From Schlesneria sp. (GTDB lineage Bacteria > Planctomycetota > Planctomycetia > Planctomycetales > Planctomycetaceae): a DNA stretch of 64,000 bases. Positions 24,705-33,208 of the stretch are shown piece by piece. Numbering within the stretch: position 1 is the stretch's first letter; every line of letters starts with the position of its first letter. The stretch lies in NCBI GenBank assembly GCA_028291515.1, contig JAQGHU010000062.1, positions 124,001 through 188,000 of the forward strand, in the 5' to 3' direction. Under the pieces are notes generated by a model. That model made no database searches and was not told where the DNA came from. It worked only from the letters and a program-made list of their open reading frames with translations. Position numbers and translations under genes: made by a program.

Positions 24705-25156
24705 TGCGAGAATTCTTCCACGGTTGGCGACGAAAACTGGGCTGCGTCACGTTGATGCTGGCCTGCCTTGCCACATTGTTCTGGGTCCGGAGCTTTCGCC
24801 ACAACGATGAAATGAACTTCTGGACCGGCACGCTGGCGATTGATTCCTTGAACTCTTCTCCCATGGGCTTGTGCTGGATGAGCCGAGACAAACTCGCTCC
24901 AAACGTGCCGATGCTCTCGGGCCGGTTTGGGTGGGTCGCGACTCAGACATTTGCCAATGACATCTGCGACCCGTTTCGCTGGTCGACGACGAGCTATCAC
25001 TTCCGTTGGTGCGGTTTTCAAGTCGCAGAAGCGACGATCAACCCGCCTGATCGCGGTGAACTGAAGATTTGGATCATCCCGCACTGGGCGCTGGCGCTTC
25101 CCCTGACCCTGCTGTCGGCCGGCCTGATTCTCTGGCAGCCACGGAAGCGAACATGA
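24704..25156 (+). CDS. GWRRK-family two-TM protein, copy 8
   Basis: MREFFHGWRRKLG, TM1 CVTLMLACLATLFW, ectodomain with TLAIDSLNSSPMGLCW, a YHFRWCGFQVAEATI block, TM2 IIPHWALALPLTLLSAGLIL and WQPRKRT. Coupled on both sides: TGATG with copy 7 and ATGA with the LRR gene downstream. 150 residues. Confidence 0.82.
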   Translation: MREFFHGWRRKLGCVTLMLACLATLFWVRSFRHNDEMNFWTGTLAIDSLNSSPMGLCWMSRDKLAPNVPMLSGRFGWVATQTFANDICDPFRWSTTSYHFRWCGFQVAEATINPPDRGELKIWIIPHWALALPLTLLSAGLILWQPRKRT

Positions 25157-26271
25157 TTCGATGTCTCAGGAAGTACGGTCTGCGGATGGTCATTGGCGCG
25201 GTCCTGCTGATCATCGCGTTCGGATCGATCAGCATCTTTACCGGTTATCAGCAGTACCAGCGCGAACTGCGGATCGCGACAAAGTTTTGGTCTACGTCCG
25301 GAAGCGTCAGCTTTCAATACATCGGGCCGAAAGGGATTTCGAAATCATTGCAGGGCAGGTTTCTTTTCTGGCATCGAATCTGTCGCGCCGCCTTCCGCTC
25401 GCGCAATAACTCGACCGAACAGCTCATTGAGTCATTAAAAGAGTTGCCGTACCTCGAAGAACTCTCGTTCGATTCCATGGAAATAACCGACGCCGATCTG
25501 GAGCGACTGCGGGATTTAACTGAGCTGAAAAGCCTCTGGCTGTACCACACGTCGATCAGCGACGCGGGACTGGAACATCTCGGTCGGCTCAAGAAACTCC
25601 AGTCGCTGCATATCTTCGGTTCGGACATCTATGGTAGTGGGCTGACGTTTCTCGGTGAACTGACGAATTTGGAGGAGCTCAATTTGAGTCAAACTCGCGT
25701 CGGGTCGGACGGCCTGCAGCACATCAGCAAACTGGCCAAGCTGCGAGTGCTCCGTATTGACCACACGCGAGTCGACGACGCCGGGATGGTTCACGTGCGA
25801 GGCTTGACAAACCTGGAGACCCTCGACGTGAATCGCAAACTTACTACAGACACCGGCCTTGAATCACTGCAAGGGCTAAGCCGCCTGGTCGCCCTCAATC
25901 TCGACAACACCCAAGTCACCGACATCGGCTTGAGCCATTTGAAAGGGCTGACGAGTCTGACCCGGCTCAGTCTCTCGAATACCTCAGTCACGAATGCCGG
26001 TCTGGAGCATCTTCAACGGATGACGAATTTGACTGACCTCAATCTGAAGCGAACACAGGTCACCGGTGTCGGCTTAATCCATCTGCAACAGATGAGGCAC
26101 CTCCAACAACTGGACCTCGAAGATTGTCGAGTCGCAGACGACGGACTGGACAACCTGAAAGGATTAACGAGCCTCAAATGGCTTGATCTGTTTCGTACCG
26201 ACACCACCCCCGCAGGCCACGACAGACTGCGGACTGAATTACCAGGCTGCCGAATCGAACCCAATCCTTGA
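25153..26271 (+). CDS. Membrane-anchored leucine-rich-repeat protein
   Basis: ATG 25153 overlaps the preceding stop (ATGA). One N-terminal TM (VIGAVLLIIAFGSISIF) anchors the protein, followed by about ten LRRs of 24 residues from residue 90 on, with the pattern LTSLTRLSLSNTSVTNAGLEHL (shown in part), the T-x-V-T-D-x-G-L type common in planctomycetes. LRRs form a curved protein-binding surface, here probably outside the membrane. Being translationally coupled to two GWRRK-family genes, it may bind their ectodomains or the same partner; that is inference. Confidence 0.88.
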   Translation: MIRCLRKYGLRMVIGAVLLIIAFGSISIFTGYQQYQRELRIATKFWSTSGSVSFQYIGPKGISKSLQGRFLFWHRICRAAFRSRNNSTEQLIESLKELPYLEELSFDSMEITDADLERLRDLTELKSLWLYHTSISDAGLEHLGRLKKLQSLHIFGSDIYGSGLTFLGELTNLEELNLSQTRVGSDGLQHISKLAKLRVLRIDHTRVDDAGMVHVRGLTNLETLDVNRKLTTDTGLESLQGLSRLVALNLDNTQVTDIGLSHLKGLTSLTRLSLSNTSVTNAGLEHLQRMTNLTDLNLKRTQVTGVGLIHLQQMRHLQQLDLEDCRVADDGLDNLKGLTSLKWLDLFRTDTTPAGHDRLRTELPGCRIEPNP

Positions 26272-26273
26272 TC

Positions 26274-26312
26274 GGTAGGGTGTGTGCAGTCGTCGGAACA
26301 CATCATCACTCG
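26274..26312. repeat. GTAGGGTG-type repeat, left half
   Basis: GTAGGGTGTGTGCAGT...CGGAACACA matches the left arm of the foldback repeats at 22478, 27136 and 28301; the right arm is missing. Confidence 0.6.
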
Positions 26313-26335
26313 TCCACGCAGCCAGTTCGCCGCAA

Positions 26336-27088
26336 TCACTCCTTGACGAATGCTATTGGGGCCGCGTTCAGCCTTCGACTCAGTTGCCACAGCGATCCCG
26401 CCTGGATCAGAACCGTGACTGACAAGGCAAACTTGACGAACGAGACTAGGCTGTTCGCGACGGACTCCGAAATAAGCAGCCATCGCGCCGCCTGTTTCAA
26501 CAGAAGCAGTAAGACCAATAGCACGATGATCGCGTGCAGGTTCTGTCTGATTCTTTTGGAGATGCCGGGACTTCCCGTCTTGCGAGCGATCTTAAAGCCC
26601 GCCACCAGATGCCCCAGAAAGATGACGATTGCTGCCACCGCGGCGAGAAACACCATTCCCTCAGTTTGAATTCCTGCACAGAGAAGCGGGATGAGCAGTA
26701 TCGACCCCACAGCAACGTATCGAGCCACAGTTTCTAAAGGAGTGAATGGCTGTTGCGTGATCTTCCAGGTTCCCACGATCAGCAGGCCGTAACCGAGAAT
26801 CGCAATCACCGCTCCACAGAACGTCACGATACGAAGAGTCTGCATTTCCCGGTACTGAGCTTCCAACTGCTCCGTTGCGATTCGAAGATGCTCCACATCA
26901 CGATTCTTGATCGCCGCGTCGCTCTGGCGATTGATATCGGCGACCTGCACATCGACCGCGGCAACGGAACTCTTCACATACTGCACGAAGACAGAAGCGA
27001 GCGTCGACCCGACGTAGAAGATCACCAGATATTGCAACCCGACCTGCCACGCGATCGGCCAGCGTCGGTCATCAGATTGAGCGTTCAA
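26336..27088 (-). CDS. Multi-pass membrane protein of unknown function
   Basis: TTG 27088 is preceded by GGAGG six bases upstream, the best SD nearby. The 250 residues have an N-terminal TM (YLVIFYVGSTLASVFVQYV), a helical polar segment (NRDVEHLRIATEQLEAQYREM) that may form a coiled coil, then about six further hydrophobic segments including FLAAVAAIVIFLGHLVAGF and AIIVLLVLLLLLKQA. No family recognised. It is transcribed against the LRR gene. Confidence 0.6.
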   Translation of the reverse strand: MNAQSDDRRWPIAWQVGLQYLVIFYVGSTLASVFVQYVKSSVAAVDVQVADINRQSDAAIKNRDVEHLRIATEQLEAQYREMQTLRIVTFCGAVIAILGYGLLIVGTWKITQQPFTPLETVARYVAVGSILLIPLLCAGIQTEGMVFLAAVAAIVIFLGHLVAGFKIARKTGSPGISKRIRQNLHAIIVLLVLLLLLKQAARWLLISESVANSLVSFVKFALSVTVLIQAGSLWQLSRRLNAAPIAFVKE

Positions 27089-27135
27089 ACATCGCCTCCG
27101 CCGTGATCGGATCTTACTGTCGAGATCAAGTCTTG

Positions 27136-27217
27136 TCGGGTGTGTGCAGTCTTCGGAACACACCACGAACGCAACGTGAAGATCCGATGGTGTGTTGCGA
27201 AGACTCCACAGACCCTA
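27136..27217. repeat. GTAGGGTG-type foldback repeat, copy 2
   Basis: CGGGTGTGTGCAGTCTTCGG...ACACACC faces GGTGTGTTGCGAAGACTCC...ACCCTA. The arms, about 30 bases each, pair imperfectly. Confidence 0.7.
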
Positions 27218-27286
27218 AATTGTGACTATACTAGCCGCCTCACTGAACGCGCGACCATTCGAGATATTTTGTTCGGAGTACCCGTC

Positions 27287-27439
27287 ATGAGACACGTTGT
27301 CGGCTGGTTGTTCTTGATCGTCGGGACCTTCGCGGCCTTCGCGGAACCGCACAGCGGAACTGGTTGCATCGCCATCGCCGGTGCGATCCTGCTCGCCGCC
27401 GAACGAATCGCTGTCTCACTGTCTCAACGCATCCCGAGT
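27287..27439 (+). CDS. Small membrane protein, 51 aa
   Basis: CGGAG lies eight bases before the ATG. The product (MRHVVGWLFLIVGTFAAFAE ... GCIAIAGAILLAAERIAV) has two short hydrophobic segments. No family known. It precedes GWRRK copy 9 by about ten bases and may be co-transcribed with it. Confidence 0.5.
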
Positions 27440-27451
27440 TAAAGAGGCCCC

Positions 27452-27955
27452 ATGCACACAGTCTTCCACGGTTGGCGACGAAAGCTGGGTTGCGTCACGC
27501 TGCTGATGGCACTCGCGCTAACAGGTCTGTGGATTCGGAGTCGTTCCACCTTGGATGAGTACCACCTCTGGAAGCAGCAGCAAACATCAGTGATCGTCGC
27601 CTCAGAGAAAGCTTGCCTGGTCTTAGGGAGATTGTGGAACGCGAGCCCCAGCGTCATCCTCGGCCCTTACATTGAAATGGATCGCGAGCGAATCATCTCG
27701 GGCGGACGGATTGTGCATGCGGCGGATCTCGACATCGAGTCGCGCTGGCAAGGCGGTGGCATCGAACTGGTAAAGCGATATCAGCAACCGCCACTCAGCT
27801 TGAAGAACATCAAGCTGGATTTGTTCATCATCCCATACTGGTGCGTCGTCTGGCCCCTGACTTTGCTCTCGGCCTGGCTACTGCTATCCAAGCCGCGAAC
27901 CAGAGCACCAGCCAAGATCGGAGACAGACTGTTTCAGGAGCATGATCACTCATGA
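27452..27955 (+). CDS. GWRRK-family two-TM protein, copy 9
   Basis: AAAGAGG lies before the ATG, a better SD than in other copies. MHTVFHGWRRKLG, TM1 CVTLLMALALTGLW, an ectodomain with TSVIVASEKACLVLGRLW and RERIISGGRI, LDIESRWQGGGIEL before TM2 IIPYWCVVWPLTLLSAWLLL, and a longer tail (SKPRTRAPAKIGDRL). 167 residues. Its TGA overlaps the next gene's ATG (ATGA). Confidence 0.82.
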   Translation: MHTVFHGWRRKLGCVTLLMALALTGLWIRSRSTLDEYHLWKQQQTSVIVASEKACLVLGRLWNASPSVILGPYIEMDRERIISGGRIVHAADLDIESRWQGGGIELVKRYQQPPLSLKNIKLDLFIIPYWCVVWPLTLLSAWLLLSKPRTRAPAKIGDRLFQEHDHS

Positions 27956-28296
27956 ACTTCCTGCGGCGGCTCTACAGCTTCGTCCAACCGAAACCAACGA
28001 AGTACCTTAGCGATTCCGATTGGGCAGTAGAGCACTTCCCGGCGGAGCAGCATGAACTTGCCATCTGCGTTGTCCACGTCCTGATCGAATACTTGCATGT
28101 CAGGCTTGATGACATCAAGGCGACGACACGGTTTATCCAAGATCTGCAGATGGACGACCTAGAACCGATGGAGGTCTTGACCGCCCTCGAAGCCGCATTC
28201 GCGATCTCCATACCTGTCAACGAGACATGGAATCTCGAGACCGTTTCGGATCTCGTTCAGTATTTGCACGCGAAAGTCCGGGCAGACGAGTCTTAG
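27952..28296 (+). CDS. Acyl-carrier-like protein lacking the phosphopantetheine serine
   Basis: Residues 35-110 follow the ACP four-helix pattern: FIQDLQMDDLEPMEVLTALE, AAFAISIPVNE, ETVSDLVQYLHAK. In true ACPs the helix II start reads D-S-L with the Ser carrying 4'-phosphopantetheine; here the codons give D-D-L (Asp69), so it should not be loaded. A 30-residue N-terminal extension precedes the fold. Coupled by ATGA overlap to GWRRK copy 9. Possible roles are protein-protein adaptor or degenerate ACP; not known. Confidence 0.7.
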   Translation: MNFLRRLYSFVQPKPTKYLSDSDWAVEHFPAEQHELAICVVHVLIEYLHVRLDDIKATTRFIQDLQMDDLEPMEVLTALEAAFAISIPVNETWNLETVSDLVQYLHAKVRADES

Positions 28297-28300
28297 TGTC

Positions 28301-28385
28301 GTAGGGTGGGTGTGCAGTCTTCGGAACACACCATCGGACTTCACCTCTCGTTCGTGGTGCGTTCCGAAGACTCCATGCACCGTAC
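28301..28385. repeat. GTAGGGTG-type foldback repeat, copy 3
   Basis: GTAGGGTGGGTGTGCAGTCT...GGAACACACC faces GGTGCGTTCCGAAGACTCC...GCACCGTAC; the best-kept copy of the element in the window. Confidence 0.75.
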
Positions 28386-28549
28386 GGCAAGCCGAACTTC
28401 ACTCCCCCCAGCCTCATCACGTGTTGATTCGTTGATTAGAGCAGCTGAGCGTATATCACGCCCTGTGAACGAAGTGTTGCACGGTCATAATGAGGTGGCG
28501 CGCCCGGATCCTCGTTTGATCGAGCCTATGCTTTCGGAGAGGCGGTGAC

Positions 28550-29836
28550 ATGCAATCACAATTGGCAACGATCCAAATGCGGGTATTCAGTGCCGTCATC
28601 GCCAGCATGTTGATGCTGCCCGGTTGGTGTCAGGCCGCCGAGTGGTACTGTGATCCCGTCAATGGCACGAAGTCTGGCGACGGTACGAAGGCGCATCCGT
28701 GGGGTGCGTTCGGGGAGGTTGTCGCGGCTCATACAGTCGGCCCCACCATCAAGTCGGGCGATACCGTCTTTCTACTGGATGGGCAGCATGGCAACGTCAC
28801 GCTGTATCCCAAGTTCGGCAACGTGAAAAACACGTCACACATCACTGTTCAGGCAATGCCGGGACACAAGCCGCTAGTGAGCCAACTGGCGGTTCGTGGT
28901 GCGGCGTTCTGGACGTTTCGCGAGATCACATTCGCCTTTGATCAGCCCCTTCCCAGATACGCACCGCTGGTTAAGATCGAGGCCGACGATATCGTGTTTG
29001 AGCGGAATACGATCTATACCGTGGAAGATGCGTCCAAGTGGTCGCCTGAGGACTGGGCGGCCAAGTCCATCACGGCCATGTCCTACGACGGAAGCCGGTG
29101 CGTGATCCGCGACAACACCATCAAGAACGTACGACACGGACTGTACGTCGGCGGCGATACGATTGAGGTGACCGGGAATACCCTTGAGCAATTCGCCGAC
29201 GACGGCCTCCGCTTTTCGGGCAGCAACATCACGATCAAAAACAATTCCATCACTGACAACTACTGCCTGCTCGACGACAAGAATCACAATGACGGAATCC
29301 AAGGCTGGAATCTCACCAAGAGCGACATGGAAAACGTCGTGATCGACAGCAACACCATCATTGCCAGCACGGGGAAGTATCCGAACCTGCCGCTGATTCG
29401 CAGCGGAGTCGATTCGCAAGTCCTGCAAGGGATCGTGGTCTTCGACGGCGGTTGGAAGAATATTACTGTCACCAACAACATCGTGATCACGGCGGCGTAT
29501 CACGGCATCTCGTTCTATGGTGTCGACGGGCTGAAGATCTCGAACAACACAGTGATCACCAGCTGTTCGACTCCGAAGATTCAAGCGTGGATTGGTGTCT
29601 TCAATCGTAAGAACGGAAACCCGTCAAAGTCTGTGGTCGTTCGCGACAACATTGCGGCCCGGTTCTCGCTGGCAGGTGATGTCAAGGCGACGCACAATCT
29701 GTCTCTCATTCCGTCAAAAGGCCAGGCTCCCGTTGATCCCAGCAAGATCTTCAAGGTGTGGAAACCAGCTGAAAATGTGTTCGATTTGACCGTGATTGGC
29801 GGTAGTTCGCATGGGGAGATCGGGGCGAAGCGGTAA
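28550..29836 (+). CDS. Secreted right-handed parallel beta-helix protein
   Basis: A signal peptide (MRVFSAVIASMLMLPGWCQA) precedes AEWYCDPVNGTKSGDGT, a start common to secreted beta-helix (pectate-lyase-like) proteins. Residues about 120-370 show repeated I-x-x-N-T-I turns (VFERNTIYTV, VIRDNTIKNV, EVTGNTLEQF, TIKNNSITDN, VIDSNTIIAS, TVTNNIVITA, KISNNTVITS). Polysaccharide binding or cleavage is likely, but catalytic residues cannot be assigned. 428 residues; GGAGAGG lies before the ATG. Confidence 0.85.
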   Translation: MQSQLATIQMRVFSAVIASMLMLPGWCQAAEWYCDPVNGTKSGDGTKAHPWGAFGEVVAAHTVGPTIKSGDTVFLLDGQHGNVTLYPKFGNVKNTSHITVQAMPGHKPLVSQLAVRGAAFWTFREITFAFDQPLPRYAPLVKIEADDIVFERNTIYTVEDASKWSPEDWAAKSITAMSYDGSRCVIRDNTIKNVRHGLYVGGDTIEVTGNTLEQFADDGLRFSGSNITIKNNSITDNYCLLDDKNHNDGIQGWNLTKSDMENVVIDSNTIIASTGKYPNLPLIRSGVDSQVLQGIVVFDGGWKNITVTNNIVITAAYHGISFYGVDGLKISNNTVITSCSTPKIQAWIGVFNRKNGNPSKSVVVRDNIAARFSLAGDVKATHNLSLIPSKGQAPVDPSKIFKVWKPAENVFDLTVIGGSSHGEIGAKR

Positions 29837-29932
29837 GTGAGCTGGACGTTCCACTCTTCCGTAAGATCGGCTTCCGTCGCTGAAGGCCTCTCCTACGGAA
29901 GAGCAGACAATCGGGTGGTCGCTCGATATCCT

Positions 29933-30250
29933 GTGTCTGTTTCGAACGAAGTCAAAATCAACCACGGTGAGGCGACTGGGGTGGAAGAACAGGCTGGCGA
30001 CGACGAACCGATGAACCTGGAGATGATTCTGGAGGCGCTCAAGGTCTCCAAGAGCTATCAGGATTCGTTTGAGGAACTGGCCGGCAATCTCCGCACGATG
30101 GATCCGTCGAAGATGACCACGGCCCAGGTCCGCAGCCTGTTCGACATGCTCGCCAACTTCTTCGAGGCGGTGGCCCAGAACGATCGGCAATCTCGCAAGC
30201 TGGTCGACGAAGCGTTGCGGTATGTGAAGATGTCTCAAGAGGGACAGTGA
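29933..30250 (+). CDS. Hypothetical helical protein
   Basis: The start is uncertain (GTG 29933; ATG 30011 is possible). The C-terminal 80 residues look structured and helical: MILEALKVSKSYQDSFEELA, TTAQVRSLFDMLANFFEAVA, SRKLVDEALRYVK. Acidic at the N-terminus. No family recognised; cytosolic. Confidence 0.5.
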   Translation: MSVSNEVKINHGEATGVEEQAGDDEPMNLEMILEALKVSKSYQDSFEELAGNLRTMDPSKMTTAQVRSLFDMLANFFEAVAQNDRQSRKLVDEALRYVKMSQEGQ

Positions 30251-30311
30251 CCTCGAAAAATGAAGAGGATTCTCAGGCGAAACCGCGGAGAGGGCAGGAG
30301 TAGAATCACAA

Positions 30312-30884
30312 GTGATAATTGGTGATCCTGTTACTTTCGCGGTCGAATCCCGAATTGAAGTCGCCTACGAAGAACAAGGGCTGCTCGCACTTGGTCTGTT
30401 CGTGATTCATGTCGGTGGCTTTCGATACGGCGTTTATCAGCACGACGCTTCTGCACTTGCGGTTTCGTTTGACGAAGTCGGGCGGCGTATCGCGCGGCGG
30501 GGCCAACATACCGCGCCCTTCGCTGATTCCGATGCTGCCGCAATTGCGGATGCCTATCGAGGTGCCATCTACGGCGAAGTTCAAGAGGATCACTATCTTG
30601 GACTGCCTCGGCAGGATTTTGAAGATCTGATCCATGATCATCGGATTGATTGGGCACCGGATGGTGATGAATGCTTTGACGACGGTAGCTATGTCCTTCA
30701 GTTTGATTCCGGCGATCGCGTTCGACTCATCGCATTTCGGACAGACAGTTGGCCGCACGACCCCGACACATTGCGAGATGTCTGGCTTGCCGCAGACGAC
30801 TACTACGGCATCCTCATTCGTTGGCGCGAGGCGTTTCAAGCCGAGTGGGAATCGATGCCACACAAGCACCGAGGCTTGATATAG
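30312..30884 (+). CDS. Imm42-family immunity protein
   Basis: The GTG start gives MIIGDPVTFAVESRIEV, the characteristic opening of Imm42 proteins, followed by GLFVIHVGGFRYG, an IADAYRGAIYG helix and a C-terminal VRLIAFRTDSW strand and GILIRWREAF helix. Such proteins neutralise polymorphic toxins of interbacterial competition. AGGAG is 11 bases upstream. No toxin gene adjoins it, so it is an orphan or anticipatory immunity gene. 190 residues. Confidence 0.72.
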   Translation: MIIGDPVTFAVESRIEVAYEEQGLLALGLFVIHVGGFRYGVYQHDASALAVSFDEVGRRIARRGQHTAPFADSDAAAIADAYRGAIYGEVQEDHYLGLPRQDFEDLIHDHRIDWAPDGDECFDDGSYVLQFDSGDRVRLIAFRTDSWPHDPDTLRDVWLAADDYYGILIRWREAFQAEWESMPHKHRGLI

Positions 30885-30912
30885 TGAGCCCATCTGAATG
30901 AAGGGGCTCAAC

Positions 30913-31338
30913 ATGTCCGACGAACAACCACGCACCTACAGCATCTTGGAATTGTTTAAGCCGGTTGTGTTGCTGGTGCTGATCGCGACCAGCGGTATTG
31001 TGGTTTGGTCCTTTTATCATTTCGAGTGGTCCGGCTTCCTGGTGTATCTGGTCGTGGCCTTCGTCGCGGGAAGCATGGCCGGGGCGATTGTTCGCGTGCC
31101 TTTGATTTCGACCTGGGGAGTGATGGGAACGGCCGGTGGTCTGTTCGCGGGTGTGTCTCAGGGCTGGCGATACGGTGGTTGGTTCGGCGTCGTTCCCGGC
31201 GGCGTGATCGGCGTTTCTTGCGGCCTGGTCATCGCCATGCTGCTTTCGATGTGCCTGTCGTTTGTCCTAGTGATGTGTGGCATCAATCCGTTTGTGTGTG
31301 CCGACGGAGAGGGCGAAACAAAGTCGAATGTGGCTTGA
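30913..31338 (+). CDS. Small multi-pass membrane protein
   Basis: AAGGGG lies seven bases before ATG 30913, which is preferred to ATG 30898. The 141 residues have four hydrophobic segments (VLLVLIATSGIVVWSFY, GFLVYLVVAFVAGSMAG, a Gly-rich WGVMGTAGGLFAGVS and GVSCGLVIAMLLSMCL). Gly-x3-Gly packing suggests tight helices. No family recognised. Confidence 0.6.
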   Translation: MSDEQPRTYSILELFKPVVLLVLIATSGIVVWSFYHFEWSGFLVYLVVAFVAGSMAGAIVRVPLISTWGVMGTAGGLFAGVSQGWRYGGWFGVVPGGVIGVSCGLVIAMLLSMCLSFVLVMCGINPFVCADGEGETKSNVA

Positions 31339-31423
31339 GACTAGTCACCTCCAACAGACTCATTAATCGCACCCGAGCGATGCCGCAAGCGGTGAAGCTC
31401 ACTCAGGTTATTTCCAACGAAAA

Positions 31424-31455
31424 CAGCCGCTTGACCTCGAGAGGTCAAGCGGCTG
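31424..31455 (-). terminator. Intrinsic terminator, minus strand
   Basis: A perfect 14-bp stem (CAGCCGCTTGACCT with its complement) and a four-base loop are followed on the minus strand by TTTTCG. It ends the transcript of the gene at 31530. Confidence 0.8.
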
Positions 31456-31529
31456 CATAGACGTCATCCGTGACGATAACCGAGCGGCTCGCTTTGCAGC
31501 GGACCGCTCAGATTACTTTCACGTCGGCA

Positions 31530-31967
31530 TTAGCGTGGCTGTCGTGGCAGATCTTCATTGCGGTGATACAGCCAGCCGCGGCGGATCGCTTCGCGGCGGC
31601 GTTCCCATTCGTTCTTGTCGGCCCACTCGGCCTGCATCTCTGATTCCGTCGTGTCGTCCCATTCGCGGTCGGCGTAGTGGCGGCTGGCGGCATAGCCGTA
31701 ACGATAGGCTGGTTCATCGGCGTCGTTGTACGCTTCGAGTTGCCCAGTCTTGTTGTGCGGTGTCTTGGCGTTGCCAGGTGGAATTGGCTTGGACCCGGTG
31801 GCTTGAGAAATTGTATCGCCCACCTGCTGATCCAGGTTCGGCTCATTGCCACCCATGTCGTGCTTCGTCTGGGTCCAGTCGCGTTGGAACGCGGCTTTGA
31901 CTTTCGACCAAGCAGTATCATCTTCTTCTGTGTACCACGCAGGACGCACTGGTTGTACGGTCGCCAT
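31530..31967 (-). CDS. Conserved hypothetical protein, planctomycete type
   Basis: AGGA lies nine bases before the ATG. The hydrophilic 145-residue protein reads AWSKVKAAFQRDWTQTKHD, NLDQQVGDTISQATGSKPIPP, EPAYRYGYAASRHY and ends with WERRREAIRRGWLYH. I recall similar proteins only as uncharacterised entries in planctomycetes; the WxxTKHD helix and the PAYRYGY core resemble small stress-related proteins. No signal peptide. Single gene with its own terminator. Confidence 0.7.
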   Translation of the reverse strand: MATVQPVRPAWYTEEDDTAWSKVKAAFQRDWTQTKHDMGGNEPNLDQQVGDTISQATGSKPIPPGNAKTPHNKTGQLEAYNDADEPAYRYGYAASRHYADREWDDTTESEMQAEWADKNEWERRREAIRRGWLYHRNEDLPRQPR

Positions 31968-32145
31968 AGTAGTCGTTCCTTAGTTGAGTAAAGAGACGCC
32001 GTCACCGCGCCAGATTAGTCGCAGTCGGTCGTGTCTCAGAAAGAGACTTTTGAACACTACGCAGATCGCGTGCCATGGCAGAGCGATTTCGAGGGGAAGC
32101 GGGACCGCGAATCTCATACAGGAAGCGTGGTCCTCACCTTCGATT

Positions 32146-33087
32146 TCATCCCGTCGCGCTGGTGATGGCTCGATGCAGCGCTTCCTTGACTCCCATCGGG
32201 TGGATTGCGAAGACCTTGTTGCATCGTTTGTCTCGCACGATCGTGGGATTCTTGAGACCTTCGATCAAATGTCGACCAATCGCGTATGTATTCGGTGTGA
32301 CCACTGCCAGCCACAAGCCTGACAGATACGGTGTCAGCACAGGAACGAAAATCAATAGTCTTCGCAGACACTTTTGATGAGCGTATTCGCGGATCAGGTC
32401 AGCGTAAGTGACGATTTCTGTGCCACCTATTTCGAAAACTCGATCCCGACCTGGCGGAAGTTGTCTGGCGGCAAGTAAATAGGCCAGCACATCGTCGACG
32501 GCAATTGGCTGCGTTGCAGTGGTCAGCCAGCGCGGACAGAGCATCACCGGCAGACGATCGGTCAGTGACTTCAGCAGCTTGTACGAAAGACTGCCAGCAC
32601 CGATCACCATTCCCGCTCGGAATTCGACCGTGTCGATCCCTGACGAATTCAGGATCTGGCCGACTTGGTGGCGGCTGCGCAAGTGTGGCGACAGCTTCGG
32701 ATCGTGGTCATCTCCCAAACCACCTAGGTAGATGATCCGTTGGACCCCGGCTTTGCTGGCAGCGTCGGCAAAGTTCTTCGCGGCTTGCCGATCCTGCTCT
32801 TCGAAGTCGCTTGAATCCGACATCAAATGGACAAGGTAATAGGCGGTATGCACTCCCTTTAACGCTTCACCCAGCGAGGCTGCATCGAGCACATCGCCCT
32901 GAACGATCTGCGTGGTCCCCTTTACATGCCGCCGCAATTTGTCTGGAGTTCGAGCCAGACATCGCAACTGAATCGGCAGTTGTTCGAGCAGCGGGAGCAG
33001 TCGCCCGCCGACCTAGCCGGAAGCGCCGGTGAGCAACACAATGGGATGATTTGCCGGTTCGTGATCGTCCGGCTGCGATGATGACAT
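32146..33087 (-). pseudogene. NAD(P)-binding epimerase/NmrA-like protein interrupted by an amber codon
   Basis: From ATG 33087 the frame encodes MSSSQPDDHEP, a VLLTGASG strand, then TAG at 33013-33015 (codon 25), then VGGRLLPLLEQ and a normal atypical-SDR sequence: LRCLARTPDKL, GDVLDAASL, AYYLVHLM, KAGVQRIIYLGGL, FRAGMVIGAGS, PIAVDDVLAYL. The stop replaces the Tyr/Phe of the GxxGxxG NAD loop, so one point change explains it. The 273-residue remainder lacks the dinucleotide loop. It stands divergent to a DUF1990 gene, a frequent partner of such epimerases. A sequencing error or readthrough is possible. Confidence 0.75.
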
Positions 33088-33208
33088 GGTGTTCGCCGAT
33101 TTTGTGGTGAAGTCGCGTATGCTATTTGCGAATAGGGTGCCGCAGCGAGATTATCGCTCGGTCTATGGCGACTGGGGCTCGGCGACGGGCAGGGATTGAA
33201 GGTGAAAC

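Noticed and set aside
28874-29584. 236-codon minus-strand frame opposite the beta-helix gene
   Set aside because: It is the complement of the Asn/Thr/Ile repeat codons of the real gene and has no independent features.
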